A stretch of 64,000 nt of DNA. Source: an uncultured Cellvibrionales bacterium. GTDB taxonomy: Bacteria; Pseudomonadota; Gammaproteobacteria; Pseudomonadales; Cellvibrionaceae. Below are positions 38,831 to 48,947 of this stretch, piece after piece. Numbering within the stretch: the first letter of the stretch is position 1; each line of letters starts with the position of its first letter. The position numbers and the translations under genes are program-made. A model generated the notes under the pieces. That model was not told the DNA's origin and ran no database searches. It was given only the letters and a program-made list of their open reading frames with translations. The stretch spans positions 34,186 through 98,185 of the forward strand of contig CAJWBQ010000017.1 of the NCBI GenBank assembly GCA_913020115.1. The letters are read 5' to 3'.

Positions 38831-39915
38831 TGAATAGAATTAAATTGCGTAGCATTGGGCTGGGTTATACGCTAATCGAATTGTTAATCTCTATGGCCAT
38901 TGGTTTGTTCATTCTCGCAGGTGTTGTCACCGTGATGCTTGATGGCAAGCGTAATTTTAATCATCAAGACGAATTGTCTTATCTTCAAGAGAATGCCCGG
39001 TTCATAAAAGACACCCTTACCCGCGATATAAAAATGGCTGGCTATACGGGTTGTAGCACTCCTGATGTTTCAAATGTTAATACCTTGAAGTCGCCCGCTG
39101 GCGATGAATATGTTTTGGGTGAGGCCGTATGGGGTTCTGATTCAGTGAGTGGTGTCTGGACGCCTGCTTTAGGTGGAGCGTGGCCCTCAATCGCAGGGAT
39201 TGATACCAATTCGGACATTTTGAGTTTGGGCGGAATTTTTGGTGGTGGCGCACGTCTCTCACGAGTAATGCCAGGAACTTCAGGAGTATTGAAGGTAACT
39301 CATCCTACTTTTGCAGAGGATGGAGACATCCTTTTTGTGACTGATTGTAAGCAGAGTGCGATATTTCAAACTCACAATATTACAACTACCGCCGGTAATA
39401 CCGTCGATAGCTTAGTAAGAAACACGGGGGGTTCTGCGCCTGGGAATCATACTAAGGACCTAGGAAAGGCCTTTGGGACCGATGCAGCAGTCTATAAATT
39501 TGAAATGCGTCGTTATTACGTTGCCGATAGCAATATCTCCGATGCACCAGCGCTGTGGAGAACTGTAAATTTAAACTCGGCTGACGAAATGATCTCAGGT
39601 GTTGACAGTTTGCAGGTTGAATACGGAATTGATACTACAGTTGGAACGGGCCCAGATGATGTTGGTGACGGCACTGTGAATCGTTATGTCAGTGCAAGTA
39701 GTATTATTGAAGATGAAGCTAAGAATTCTGTTTTATGGATAGGCTGGGACAGAGTGTTAAGTGTTCGAATTAATTTGGTTTTGAGATCAGAGGGATTTGT
39801 TTATCACGACAATTTGGCCGTGACACTGGATGGAGTTAATTATAATGACCGGTATATGCGTCAGCGCGTCAGTTTTATCGCACGAATTCGCAACCGCGGA
39901 TTAGACTCACTCTAA
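38830..39915 (+). CDS. pilW: Type IV pilus minor pilin PilW
   Basis: 361 residues. Prepilin leader with cleavage before YTLIELLISMAIGLFILAGVV, where Tyr replaces the usual Phe at position 1. The PilW core has QENARFIKDTLTRDIKMAGYTGC near 55-77 and the C-terminal VRINLVLRSE and MRQRVSFIARIRNRGL. It is a large minor pilin of the pilus-tip complex that connects PilY1 to the shaft. Confidence 0.92.
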   Translation: MNRIKLRSIGLGYTLIELLISMAIGLFILAGVVTVMLDGKRNFNHQDELSYLQENARFIKDTLTRDIKMAGYTGCSTPDVSNVNTLKSPAGDEYVLGEAVWGSDSVSGVWTPALGGAWPSIAGIDTNSDILSLGGIFGGGARLSRVMPGTSGVLKVTHPTFAEDGDILFVTDCKQSAIFQTHNITTTAGNTVDSLVRNTGGSAPGNHTKDLGKAFGTDAAVYKFEMRRYYVADSNISDAPALWRTVNLNSADEMISGVDSLQVEYGIDTTVGTGPDDVGDGTVNRYVSASSIIEDEAKNSVLWIGWDRVLSVRINLVLRSEGFVYHDNLAVTLDGVNYNDRYMRQRVSFIARIRNRGLDSL

Positions 39916-39930
39916 TGGGGATTTTAAACG

Positions 39931-40554
39931 ATGAATGAAATTTCTGTAGGGTTTTCTCGTCAGCGAGGAGCGGTGCTTTTAGTTAGTATGGTTTTGTTAG
40001 TAGTCATGACCTTGTTAGGCTTGTCAGCTATGGAAACCAGCGGTACTCAGATGAAAATGGTTTCGGTCAGTAAAGATAGACAAGAGGCTTTTGAGTATGC
40101 AGAGCAAACATTGGGTTTAGTTGAACAGCAGATTGAGGGTGGCCTTTACAACGAAGACAACTGGACAGATTGTGTCTCTGGGTCGGCTGCTTGTTTTGAT
40201 GATACCTGTGCCGGTGGGCTGTGCTTTGACGGTGTTAATACCGCCGCAATGACAGATGTAGAGTGCGAACGTGACAGTACCACTGATAGTCCCGTGAGTG
40301 TCTGGGACGTCGATGCAAATTGGAGCTCGGCCACTAAGCATAAAACCGTGGCCATTGCAGGAGCGACATCGAACCCAAAATATATTTTGGAGTTCATCTG
40401 TTTTGTTAATCCGGGAGACGGGTCGAGTTACCCTGAACTTCCTTCAGATCCAGACGATGGGTCTCCTTATTTCAGAATTACTGCGCGAGCGATTAGCGAT
40501 AATGGCAAAGCAGAGGTGATGTTGCAGTCTACTTATCGATGGAATGGTGCCTGA
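39931..40554 (+). CDS. pilX: Type IV pilus minor pilin PilX
   Basis: 207 residues. The N-terminus SRQRGAVLLVSMVLLVVMTLLGLSAME is the PilX/GspK-type segment lacking the classic FTLIE; the mature protein starts after the RQRG leader. ETSGTQMKMVSVSKDRQEAFEYAEQTL follows, as in other PilX proteins, and the C-terminal part has VMLQSTYRW. Its stop is one base before the pilY1 ATG. Confidence 0.9.
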   Translation: MNEISVGFSRQRGAVLLVSMVLLVVMTLLGLSAMETSGTQMKMVSVSKDRQEAFEYAEQTLGLVEQQIEGGLYNEDNWTDCVSGSAACFDDTCAGGLCFDGVNTAAMTDVECERDSTTDSPVSVWDVDANWSSATKHKTVAIAGATSNPKYILEFICFVNPGDGSSYPELPSDPDDGSPYFRITARAISDNGKAEVMLQSTYRWNGA

Positions 40555-40555
40555 T

Positions 40556-43500
40556 ATGAAAAACCTTGTATTTCGATTTTGGCTAAGCAGCGCTTTAATT
40601 TTGTTTGGTTTTGGTGCTCAGCAGGTTTTGGCGGTTAGCTCAGCTGATTTTGCGGGAGTGCCGCCAACCTTGGGTGACTCGAGCGACCCCTTTGTGATGA
40701 TTAATTTGTCGGTTGAGCTGACTCAGCAGGCCGAAGCTTATACTGATGGGGAGCAAACTTATGTGGGAGGAACATATTGCCCCGGTCACGTTAGTAGCAG
40801 AGGAGTTTGTTATTTTGAAACTGAAACATATCTAGGTTATTTCGATCCCTTGAAATGTTATGTCTACGATACTAGTGGAGCCGATGCTACCGCAACGCAA
40901 CTCGCGACGGGAGCTCAAAACACCTTAACTCCCCACCATTTTAAGCCTAATAGCCTAGCGAATAACGATTTCACTTGTAGTGGTGGAACAGAGTTCAGTG
41001 GCAATTTTATGAATTGGGCTACTATGACGGCTCTGGACGAATTCAGAATGGTTATGACGGGTGGCGCTCGATTGGTGGACACTGCAGGTGCCAGTGCTAA
41101 AACGCTCATGACAAGAACTCATCGCTATGGTGACTGGGGTTTTCGAGAAAAACAAATTAGTTCAGCAACGAGCGGCGGCTACGACATCTCCAGAGACGGT
41201 GTTGACTTTGTTAATTCACCCTCAGAACTAACAGCCCACAACACAATCGGTTTGCGAATTAAAAATAACAATGGTAATAACGGTAATCGAGTCAGCTTCT
41301 ACGATCAGGATGATAATTTTTTAGCCGAATACAATGTCATTGTCGAGGCCTGTGATACATCGGTGAGTCTAGATAGCAATTGCATCGCTTACACTGATGG
41401 AACCAATACATGGTACAAACCAGAAGGTCAGATGCAGCAGCATGCCTTGAATATGCGTTTCGCCTTAATGACTTATACAGGTCGAGATGGCAATGGTATT
41501 GATGGCGGCGTGTTACGCAGTAATGCAAAATATATCGGCACCTTGCGCCCGGCGGTAACCGGGGGGTTGGAAACTAACCCGAATGCTGAAGTTGACGATA
41601 GTGGTTTGTTTACTAACAACTCCGATGGGGCTACTTTGACTGCGGGCGTGAACAACAGCGGAGTGATGAATTATATTAACTCTTTTGGCTTGAGTGCTGG
41701 CCGTTACAAATCTAATGATCCGGTCAGTGAGCTGTATTACGAAGGTTTGCGCTACTTTATGAACCTCGGTAATACTCCTGCTTATTCAAATGGGTTATCT
41801 GACGTAGAGAAAGACAATTTTCCAGTCTTAACTACTTGGGATGACCCAATCGTTAGCGAGTGCCAGGCAAACTTTACGATCGCAGTCGGTGACCAGTTCT
41901 CGCATGCAGATAACAATGTTCCAGGTGTAACATTGGGGGGCGCATCACTGGCAGTTCATGATGGTATTGACGCAAAAACATCGACGGATGACGTGGGCCT
42001 TTTAGAGTCTGGCACGGGTGGTTTGGGTAACGTAAGCCGTGGCCGTACTAATAGCGGTTATTGGATCGCGGGGATGGCCTATTGGGCTCGCACGAACGAT
42101 ATTCGAAGTGAAGATGCTAATGGCGACACAGTTGAAGACTTGCCAGGCGACCAGACGATTAAAACATTTACAGTAGACACTCAAGAGTATAACGGCAACC
42201 CGCCGACAGGTGCGTCCAACCAATTCTGGTTGGCAGCAAAATACGGCGGATTTAACGATCAAAATGGCGATGACGATCCAGGTAATGGAACTGTCGGAGC
42301 AAACACAAGTGAATGGGACGAGGACGGTGACGGCACACCAGACAGTTATACATTGTCTAGCCAACCCGCCAATTTGCAAGAAGGTTTAAGCCGGGCATTT
42401 AATGAAATTGCGGAGCGGGTGAGCGCAGGTTCGGCCGCGGCTGTTGTTGCCAATGCTAACTCAGGCTCGGGTGCCGTTTACCAAGCTCTCTATAAGCCTA
42501 AGCAGTCGGACAGTAGTGGTCGTCAAGTTCAATGGGTGGGTTTGGTGCGGGCTCTGTTGATCGATGAGTACAGTAACTTTCGTGAAGATACTGATGGCGA
42601 TGGCGTGATCACCAATGCTGATTACATCGTTACCTTGGCCTATGATCCTGTACAAGGCAAATCGGTGGTAGAGCGTTTTGTTACGGCCGATGGGGGGCAA
42701 ACCGGTGTGCATAGCGGCCTAGCATCCACCGATGTTGATGACCTGAAAGCTCTTTGGGATGCAAGAGATGAACTCGCGGATGTGGCGGATGTTACAACGC
42801 AGCGCTCATATAGTTCGCTTGCGTCAACGGGCCGCTATATCGTTACTGGCATAGATGCAAATAATGATGATCGAGTTGTGGCTTCCGAAATGCTTGCATT
42901 TGACGACCAGGTTTTTGTGAATGCCTCGGCTGCTGCGGGTGCTACGGCGAATAATTTTCGTATGTTAGGTCTGGATAACGCCAGCGGCGACACAGCCGAA
43001 AACATAGTGAATTTTGTGCGAGGCGAAGACATCACCGGCTATCGATCAAGGCAGGTTGATTTCGATAGCGACGGGGTCGCAGAAACGTGGCGTTTGGGTG
43101 ACATTATTCATTCATCCCCTGTGGCGGTAGGTAGGCCTGCGGAGCTTTATAACGTTCGCTACGACGATGATACCTATGCAAATTTTGTCAATCAGTACAG
43201 CGATCGACGTCAGGTTATTTACACCGGTGCTAACGATGGCATGCTGCATGCTTTTAATGGCGGTTTCTTTGATCAAACCACCAGCGAGTTCTCCGTTACG
43301 GGCAAAAATGGAGAGACAGAGCATCCTCTGGGTTCTGAGATGTGGGCCTATGTGCCATATAATTTGTTGCCTCATGTGCGGTGGCTAACGGAAGCGGGTT
43401 ATCCGCACGTGTATTATGTTGATGGTATCCCGCAGAGTTTCGACGTTAACATTTTCACGGAAGACTCTGATCACCCTGACGGTTGGGGCACTATTCTAGT

Positions 43501-44839
43501 GGTCGGCATGCGTTTAGGCGGCGGTGAAATTACTATAGATCCGGATAGTGATATTGACGCGGATACTAGCGATGATATTACCACTCGCTCAGCTTTCCTC
43601 GTCTTCGATATAACAAACCCAGAGCGCGAGCCGAAGTTATTGGCTGAGTTTGAAACTGCTGGCATGGGCTACACAACGATGCGCCCTACAGTTATTAAAA
43701 ATAGAGCGCCTGATGCATCCGGAAGCTTCAATAACGCATTTACCAATCAATGGTACTTGATGTTGGGGTCGGGACCTGCGGGTAGTGATGCCTTAAGTAA
43801 GTTAGCGGCACTAGAGTCAGGCCTGAGCGACCAGGCGGCCAATTTCTATGCTTTCAATCTCAACACCCTTGAATTTGTTATCCCAGATGCGGTGAATGCG
43901 CCCGGCGTCGCGGCAATACCGGTGCCAGAGAGTGCAACGGGTTTTGTAGGTGATTTTTCCCATGCCGATTGGGATGGCGACTTCACCGATGATGTAGTCT
44001 ATTTTGGCACGATGGAAAATACCGTGGGTACACCAGAAGGCCTGTTGAAGCGTTTTCGCCCAGGGACAAATTTCAGTATTAGTACCGGAACGTTTAGCAA
44101 TCTACTGACTCAAACAGGGGGATTAGATCAACCCGTGATGGCCGCACCTTTACCCTATACAGATATTACGGAAACCGATTGGCTGTATGTTGGCACGGGT
44201 CGATTCTGGGTAGGTGATGACAATCTGAGTTCTGAGCAGCAATCCTATTATGGAATTAAAGAACCAGTTGATAGTGACGGGGCATTTACTTGGGCAACAG
44301 TTGATCGCAGCGACTTGGTTCGGACCACAGGTTTGCGGGTGTATCAGGATGGCTCTTTGACTACCAGCGTTGGTGCGCAGCCAGTCCCACTGAACATCGG
44401 AGGCTCGGCCAGTTCTTTTACGGAATTGCAGGAGGTGATCAGGGGAGAGGCGGGTTGGTATTTTGACTTTGATGACCCCGCAGGGCGTCATTTAGGTTTG
44501 TCGTCAATTAGTAAAGTTAGTGTTGTCTTTACTGAATATACGCCTAGTGGTTCTGAGTGTGAGGCGGAAGGCCAGACCTTGCTTAACGCTGTTCATTTTT
44601 CGACTGGAACGGCGGCACCATTCTCAGCGTTAGAGCTAGGCACAGATACCTTCAATGTTGCCGATAATTTTGAGTCCCTACGTTCAATCGATTTTGGTCA
44701 CGGATTAGTACGCGACGTTGTGATGGTAGGAAACCGTGTGGTTGGACAGGATTCAACCGGTGGCCTAACGATTAAAGAAATCTTTCCTCCTGGCAGCCCT
44801 AATGGCCGAGTGTCATGGAGAGAAATTCCTCTGGAGTAG
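40556..44839 (+). CDS. pilY1: Type IV pilus tip adhesin PilY1
   Basis: 1427 residues. Signal peptide 1-27 (ends QQVLA). A long N-terminal half is followed by the C-terminal beta-propeller, with GDIIHSSPVAVG, YTGANDGMLHAFNGG, WAYVPYNLLPH and YYVDGIPQSFDVNI. Three calcium-loop-like sites are visible: DEDGDGTPD (about 588), DTDGDGVITNAD (about 679) and DWDGDFTDD (about 1137). The last is in the propeller, where P. aeruginosa PilY1 binds calcium to control retraction. I see no intact vWA MIDAS at the N-terminus. ATG 40556 is used; the in-frame ATG 40544 lies inside pilX. Confidence 0.93.
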   Translation: MKNLVFRFWLSSALILFGFGAQQVLAVSSADFAGVPPTLGDSSDPFVMINLSVELTQQAEAYTDGEQTYVGGTYCPGHVSSRGVCYFETETYLGYFDPLKCYVYDTSGADATATQLATGAQNTLTPHHFKPNSLANNDFTCSGGTEFSGNFMNWATMTALDEFRMVMTGGARLVDTAGASAKTLMTRTHRYGDWGFREKQISSATSGGYDISRDGVDFVNSPSELTAHNTIGLRIKNNNGNNGNRVSFYDQDDNFLAEYNVIVEACDTSVSLDSNCIAYTDGTNTWYKPEGQMQQHALNMRFALMTYTGRDGNGIDGGVLRSNAKYIGTLRPAVTGGLETNPNAEVDDSGLFTNNSDGATLTAGVNNSGVMNYINSFGLSAGRYKSNDPVSELYYEGLRYFMNLGNTPAYSNGLSDVEKDNFPVLTTWDDPIVSECQANFTIAVGDQFSHADNNVPGVTLGGASLAVHDGIDAKTSTDDVGLLESGTGGLGNVSRGRTNSGYWIAGMAYWARTNDIRSEDANGDTVEDLPGDQTIKTFTVDTQEYNGNPPTGASNQFWLAAKYGGFNDQNGDDDPGNGTVGANTSEWDEDGDGTPDSYTLSSQPANLQEGLSRAFNEIAERVSAGSAAAVVANANSGSGAVYQALYKPKQSDSSGRQVQWVGLVRALLIDEYSNFREDTDGDGVITNADYIVTLAYDPVQGKSVVERFVTADGGQTGVHSGLASTDVDDLKALWDARDELADVADVTTQRSYSSLASTGRYIVTGIDANNDDRVVASEMLAFDDQVFVNASAAAGATANNFRMLGLDNASGDTAENIVNFVRGEDITGYRSRQVDFDSDGVAETWRLGDIIHSSPVAVGRPAELYNVRYDDDTYANFVNQYSDRRQVIYTGANDGMLHAFNGGFFDQTTSEFSVTGKNGETEHPLGSEMWAYVPYNLLPHVRWLTEAGYPHVYYVDGIPQSFDVNIFTEDSDHPDGWGTILVVGMRLGGGEITIDPDSDIDADTSDDITTRSAFLVFDITNPEREPKLLAEFETAGMGYTTMRPTVIKNRAPDASGSFNNAFTNQWYLMLGSGPAGSDALSKLAALESGLSDQAANFYAFNLNTLEFVIPDAVNAPGVAAIPVPESATGFVGDFSHADWDGDFTDDVVYFGTMENTVGTPEGLLKRFRPGTNFSISTGTFSNLLTQTGGLDQPVMAAPLPYTDITETDWLYVGTGRFWVGDDNLSSEQQSYYGIKEPVDSDGAFTWATVDRSDLVRTTGLRVYQDGSLTTSVGAQPVPLNIGGSASSFTELQEVIRGEAGWYFDFDDPAGRHLGLSSISKVSVVFTEYTPSGSECEAEGQTLLNAVHFSTGTAAPFSALELGTDTFNVADNFESLRSIDFGHGLVRDVVMVGNRVVGQDSTGGLTIKEIFPPGSPNGRVSWREIPLE

Positions 44840-44841
44840 TA

Positions 44842-45279
44842 ATGAAAAATAAAATGCGTGGGTTTACATTAATTGAAATTATGATTGCGGTGGCCATTGT
44901 GGCCATTTTGGCCGCAATTGCAGTGCCGTCTTACAATTCGCAAATCCAGAAGTCTCGCCGCAGTGACGCTACCGCGGCGCTGACGGCGGCTGCGAGCGCT
45001 CAAGAGCGCTGGTATTTTCAGTTTAATGGTTATGCCAGCGATGTAAGCGATATTGGTGGCGCAACTTCACCTGAAGGGTTTTACACCGTATCTATCAACA
45101 ATAATTCCGGTGTGGATGAATGTGTGGGTGGTGGCGCGGTTCGATTTAACTGTTTTATTCTAACTGCCACGCCTGTAGCTGGTCTTTCCCAAGCGGATGA
45201 TACTAGCTGCCCAACCTTCACGCTTTCAAATTTAGGAGTGAAGGGCGCGACAGGCTCTGGCCCAGACTTTTGTTGGTAA
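44842..45279 (+). CDS. pilE: Type IV pilus minor pilin PilE
   Basis: 145 residues. Leader MKNKMRG, then FTLIEIMIAVAIVAILAAIAVPSY with Glu+5. The short globular domain has a pair of cysteines in the C-terminal disulfide region (SCPTF ... FCW). The SRRSDATAALTAAASAQERWYFQ segment matches minor pilin PilE. The ATG 2 bp after the pilY1 stop has GGAG upstream; the frame open from 44815 lies inside pilY1. No pilY2 is present between pilY1 and pilE. Confidence 0.92.
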   Translation: MKNKMRGFTLIEIMIAVAIVAILAAIAVPSYNSQIQKSRRSDATAALTAAASAQERWYFQFNGYASDVSDIGGATSPEGFYTVSINNNSGVDECVGGGAVRFNCFILTATPVAGLSQADDTSCPTFTLSNLGVKGATGSGPDFCW

Positions 45280-45288
45280 ATTGTACAT

Positions 45289-45852
45289 CTATTCCGCGCA
45301 GGCAATGGGGTTCCCGTTGGCCTGCTCAATAACACCGTCCCCATCTCTATCTCGCGCGAGATAAACTCGACCCGATAAACTGATAACAACGCGTCTAGAA
45401 TTTCCAGCCTCTTTAGTTTGGGAGCAATATATAAAGCTGCCACTTTGTCGCGCACGCCCATTGCCATCAAATTCGATATAGTTCCGGTTTAGTGCGGCTT
45501 TAAACTTAAGTTGCTGGCCCTTAAGGTCTAGGTCGATAGCTTGGATAACTAGATCGCTTTTGTCGAGCTGGTGATTATTATCTTCATCTTTGAAAACAAG
45601 AATTTTTAGGATTGATCTATTTGTGCAGTGTTTTCCGTCCTTGCTCCCGCAAAGCGTTACCTTGTATCCTCGATTCATTGCGGTGTTTCGAGCGAATTGA
45701 AGTTGCTGATAAATGGCTGTTGAAATACTGTTGGCCTTATGTCGAGCGATTAGCTGCATAAATATTGGCGTGCCACTTACGGCCAAAATGGCGACAATGG
45801 ACATCGCTGAAACTAATTCAATGAGTGTTAGACCTGAGAATCGATTATCCAT
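45289..45852 (-). CDS. Second GspH/FimT-type pseudopilin
   Basis: 187 residues on the strand opposite to the other pilins. Prepilin leader MDNRFSG, with LTLIELVSAMSIVAILAVSGTP (Leu instead of Phe at +1, Glu+5 kept). The GspH domain has TLCGSKDGKHC, VFKDEDNNHQLDKSD and FDGNGRARQSGSFIYC. It lies convergent with pilE (9 bp apart) and downstream of pilR in the same direction, with 134 bp between. It probably corresponds to FimT. AAGGAGG-like sequence sits before its ATG. Confidence 0.85.
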   Translation of the reverse strand: MDNRFSGLTLIELVSAMSIVAILAVSGTPIFMQLIARHKANSISTAIYQQLQFARNTAMNRGYKVTLCGSKDGKHCTNRSILKILVFKDEDNNHQLDKSDLVIQAIDLDLKGQQLKFKAALNRNYIEFDGNGRARQSGSFIYCSQTKEAGNSRRVVISLSGRVYLARDRDGDGVIEQANGNPIACAE

Positions 45853-45986
45853 GCCTATGGCCCTCCTTGGCCGTAGTCATTTTCGATTCAAATTGTTATA
45901 CGATGAGGAGAGAGAGGCAAGTGATATAGGGTGGAGATCAAGAAGGTCTAGACTTACTACTTATATCTGATCATGACTGCTTATAA

Positions 45987-47336
45987 CTAGTCATCGTGAT
46001 CAAGCCCCAATTTCTTTAAGCGATAGCGCAAAGACCGAAAGCTCACCCCAAGTTTCTTTGCCGCGGCGGTTCTGTTCCAACGGTTTTCTTCAAGGGTTTT
46101 GATAATAATGCCCCGTTCTATCTCTTCAAGATGACTGTCGAGCGACTCGCCGGCTAGGTCTTCATCAGAGTGGCTCTCTATTGCTGAGGGCGCCGCGACT
46201 TCCCGAATTTGCAGGTCTTCAACATCAATGGTGTCGTTCTCACACAAGGTGTACGCGCGCTCTAAAATGTTCTCTAGCTCTCTAACATTGCCAGGAAATT
46301 TATACTGGCTAAGGGCTTTGCTCGCCTCTTTTGTAAGCGTTGCGGCCTTGTCTTGGCTTTCCTTCGCGATATTCAATAAAAATCGATCCGCTAATGGCAG
46401 AATGTCTTCTTGTCGCTCGCGTAAAGGTGGCACTTTTAATTCAATAACATTTATACGGTAAAATAAATCTTGCCGAAACCTATTTTCATTCACTTCGGCC
46501 TCTAGGTCTTTGTGAGTCGCACTCAAGATACGTACGTCCACAGCGGTTTCTTTTTGATCGCCAACACTCCGAATTGCTTTTTCCTGTATGGCTCTTAAGA
46601 GTTTTACCTGCATGTCGAGTGGTAAGTCGGCTACTTCGTCTAAAAACAAAGTGCCGCCATTGGCTAACTCAAACAATCCCGCCTTGTCTTTATGGGCGCC
46701 GGTAAAACTGCCCTTTTTGTGGCCAAAGAATTCGCTTTCCATGAGCTCTCTTGGAATGGCGCCACAGTTCACTGCGACAAAGGGGGCGCTCGCCAAAGGC
46801 CCTTGCTCATGAATGGCGCGCGCCGCCAATTCTTTTCCGCTGCCAGATTCACCGCTGATATAAACAGGGGCTTGAGAACGGCTGAGCTTATTGATTTTTT
46901 TACGTAGGCTTTCTATGCACTCGGACTGCCCTATAATGTTGACGTGCCCATTGTTCTCAGTGTCGCTGCTTGATTTTAGTTTGAGTGCGGTGTTGACCAA
47001 GCTGCGTAAACGTTCAAGTTCTATGGGCTTAGAAACAAAATCAAAAGCTCCGGCTTTCATTGAAGCAATGGCGGTATCCATATTGCCGTGGGCGGTGAGG
47101 ACTGCTACGGGCATGTCTGGAAAGCACCTTTGGATATGCGTCACTAATTCAATGCCGTTGCCGTCGGGGAGGTTCATGTCGGTCAGGCAAAGGCTGTAGG
47201 TGTTTTCGCTTAAGTATTTGCGAGCTTCGTCCAGATTCGCCGCGCAATCACAGCCAATGTTCATTCGATTGAGTGTGATGTCCAATAATTCGAGGATATC
47301 GGGTTCGTCGTCAACAATAAGGGCTTTGGTTTGCAT
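45987..47336 (-). CDS. pilR: Sigma-54-dependent response regulator PilR
   Basis: 449 residues. Receiver domain (1-120, phospho-acceptor D53 in LTDMNLPDG). AAA+ domain (about 145-370) with Walker A GESGSGKE, sigma-54 contact loop GSFTGA (the common GAFTGA with a Ser at position 2) and LFLDEVADLP. A Fis-type helix-turn-helix ends the protein (NRTAAAKKLGVSFRSLRYRLKKLGL). It activates pilin transcription with PilS in pseudomonads. The major pilin gene is not in this window. ATG 47336 has GGAAG 5 bases upstream; GTG 47348 in frame is less likely. Confidence 0.94.
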   Translation of the reverse strand: MQTKALIVDDEPDILELLDITLNRMNIGCDCAANLDEARKYLSENTYSLCLTDMNLPDGNGIELVTHIQRCFPDMPVAVLTAHGNMDTAIASMKAGAFDFVSKPIELERLRSLVNTALKLKSSSDTENNGHVNIIGQSECIESLRKKINKLSRSQAPVYISGESGSGKELAARAIHEQGPLASAPFVAVNCGAIPRELMESEFFGHKKGSFTGAHKDKAGLFELANGGTLFLDEVADLPLDMQVKLLRAIQEKAIRSVGDQKETAVDVRILSATHKDLEAEVNENRFRQDLFYRINVIELKVPPLRERQEDILPLADRFLLNIAKESQDKAATLTKEASKALSQYKFPGNVRELENILERAYTLCENDTIDVEDLQIREVAAPSAIESHSDEDLAGESLDSHLEEIERGIIIKTLEENRWNRTAAAKKLGVSFRSLRYRLKKLGLDHDD

Positions 47337-47348
47337 AGTGGCTTCCAC

Positions 47349-48944
47349 TTATCTAAATACGCGCTGGTGATGGGCTAGTGTAAGCCTAAAACAGCTGCGT
47401 TGATCTTCCGTGCGAGTATATCTAAGTTGTGCTTCATTGGCCTGGCAGAGCTCTTGGCTGATGTATAAGCCAAGGCCGGAGCCACTTGGGTCATTGGTAT
47501 AGAAGGGCTCAAAAATTTGTGCAAGTTGATCTTCTTGAACACCTATCCCCTCATCAATCACTTCAATGTAAGGAAGTTCGCTGTGCTTTTCTATGCCAGC
47601 CCTAATTAGAATTGTTAACAGCCCGCACTGTTCGAGACCATAGCGTAAGCCATTGTCGCACAAGTTGGCTAGTATCTGGTGGAGCTGATAGGGGTCAACT
47701 TTTGTGCTTATATTGGTAGCCATAGCTTCAATCGTTAGATTCGGTTCGCCGGGGTGAGCTAGGCAATAGTCATCTTTAAAGTCTTCCAGCCACTGTAGCA
47801 GATCGAGAGTTTGTGCTTTGGTTTCCTTTCGGCTCGAGAGTTGAAGAACATTTTCAATAATGTGATTTACACGCACGGAGTGATTGGTAATGATTTCAGT
47901 GAGCCTTTTGTCGCCCTTGTCTATATTCGGTGATTCTTGCAGGAGCTGGGCCGCATGGCTAATAGCGCCCAGCGGGTTGCGCACTTCGTGAGCTATGCTG
48001 GCCGTAAGTCGTCCCAACGACGCCAGTTTTAGTTGTTGGGCTTGTTGTGATATTTGCCGATTATCTTCAACGAAGATGAGTATGTCTGAATCTCGGTGGT
48101 CTTCCATTCGCGCGAAATTAATACGAACTTCCGCACTATCGTCAGCCAAGGTGATAAACGGGGAGCGGCTGTGGGGGTACGCCTTCCAGATCGCGAGCTG
48201 GTCTTCAATTTCTGGAATATGAGAAAGCGAAATTTTACTGTCTTCCTCTTTTATTGCGAACAGTCGGCGTGCGGCGAGATTGGCCAGTAGAGTTTTATTG
48301 TTGGCATTGACAACAATGATACCCGTATTCATACGGCCAATAATTTGCTGCGCAAGCCTTTCTAAATGCGCGGCGTGCTCAGTCTGCAGGGCAGACTCTT
48401 TTTGACTGGCGATAAGTTTTTGAGTGAGGTAGCGAAACACCAACGCGGTAAGAAACAATAGCAGGCCTAGGGTGCCAGCCGAAAATAATTTTTTGCTAGA
48501 GACTGTCGTTTGCAACGCGCTATAGATACTTTCCGACATGACCAAAATACTGGCAATGGCCGCGAGTAAGATGGCTATTTGGCTGTTTAGCAGTATGCCA
48601 GCCGTTGCGACGCTTGCGAGCAGTAGAAACCCTAAGCCCGATTCGTCGCCACTGGCGTGCATCAATAGCACGATGGCGATGACATCAATAAAGAGCAGTA
48701 AAAATATTTGTTCTTGTCGTGGCGTAAAGTGGTTCCGCCAAAGAAAAATCAAGGTGAGAATATTTAAAGCGGTGTGAACGATGACGGTGTTGAGGAATAA
48801 GCGAGGGTGCTCTGTGCCTAAAATATTTGCCGCAATGTCAATGTTGAACATGAACAAGAACAGGCTGCTCAGCACTGTTCTATAATAGGCGTAGACCCTT
48901 AACAGGGCGTAGTGACTATTGCTCTCGCTCGAGGTTTTGTCCAT
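47349..48944 (-). CDS. pilS: Sensor histidine kinase PilS
   Basis: 531 residues. About six membrane helices in the first 190 residues, a PAS-like linker (about 205-300), then H-box SIAHEVRNPLGAISHAAQLL, N-box LANLCDNGLRYG, DEGIGV and GSGLGLYIS. It senses pilin in the membrane and phosphorylates PilR in P. aeruginosa. It is 12 bp ahead of pilR and 3 bp after nadE, so probably co-transcribed with both. Confidence 0.93.
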   Translation of the reverse strand: MDKTSSESNSHYALLRVYAYYRTVLSSLFLFMFNIDIAANILGTEHPRLFLNTVIVHTALNILTLIFLWRNHFTPRQEQIFLLLFIDVIAIVLLMHASGDESGLGFLLLASVATAGILLNSQIAILLAAIASILVMSESIYSALQTTVSSKKLFSAGTLGLLLFLTALVFRYLTQKLIASQKESALQTEHAAHLERLAQQIIGRMNTGIIVVNANNKTLLANLAARRLFAIKEEDSKISLSHIPEIEDQLAIWKAYPHSRSPFITLADDSAEVRINFARMEDHRDSDILIFVEDNRQISQQAQQLKLASLGRLTASIAHEVRNPLGAISHAAQLLQESPNIDKGDKRLTEIITNHSVRVNHIIENVLQLSSRKETKAQTLDLLQWLEDFKDDYCLAHPGEPNLTIEAMATNISTKVDPYQLHQILANLCDNGLRYGLEQCGLLTILIRAGIEKHSELPYIEVIDEGIGVQEDQLAQIFEPFYTNDPSGSGLGLYISQELCQANEAQLRYTRTEDQRSCFRLTLAHHQRVFR

Positions 48945-48947
48945 TGA

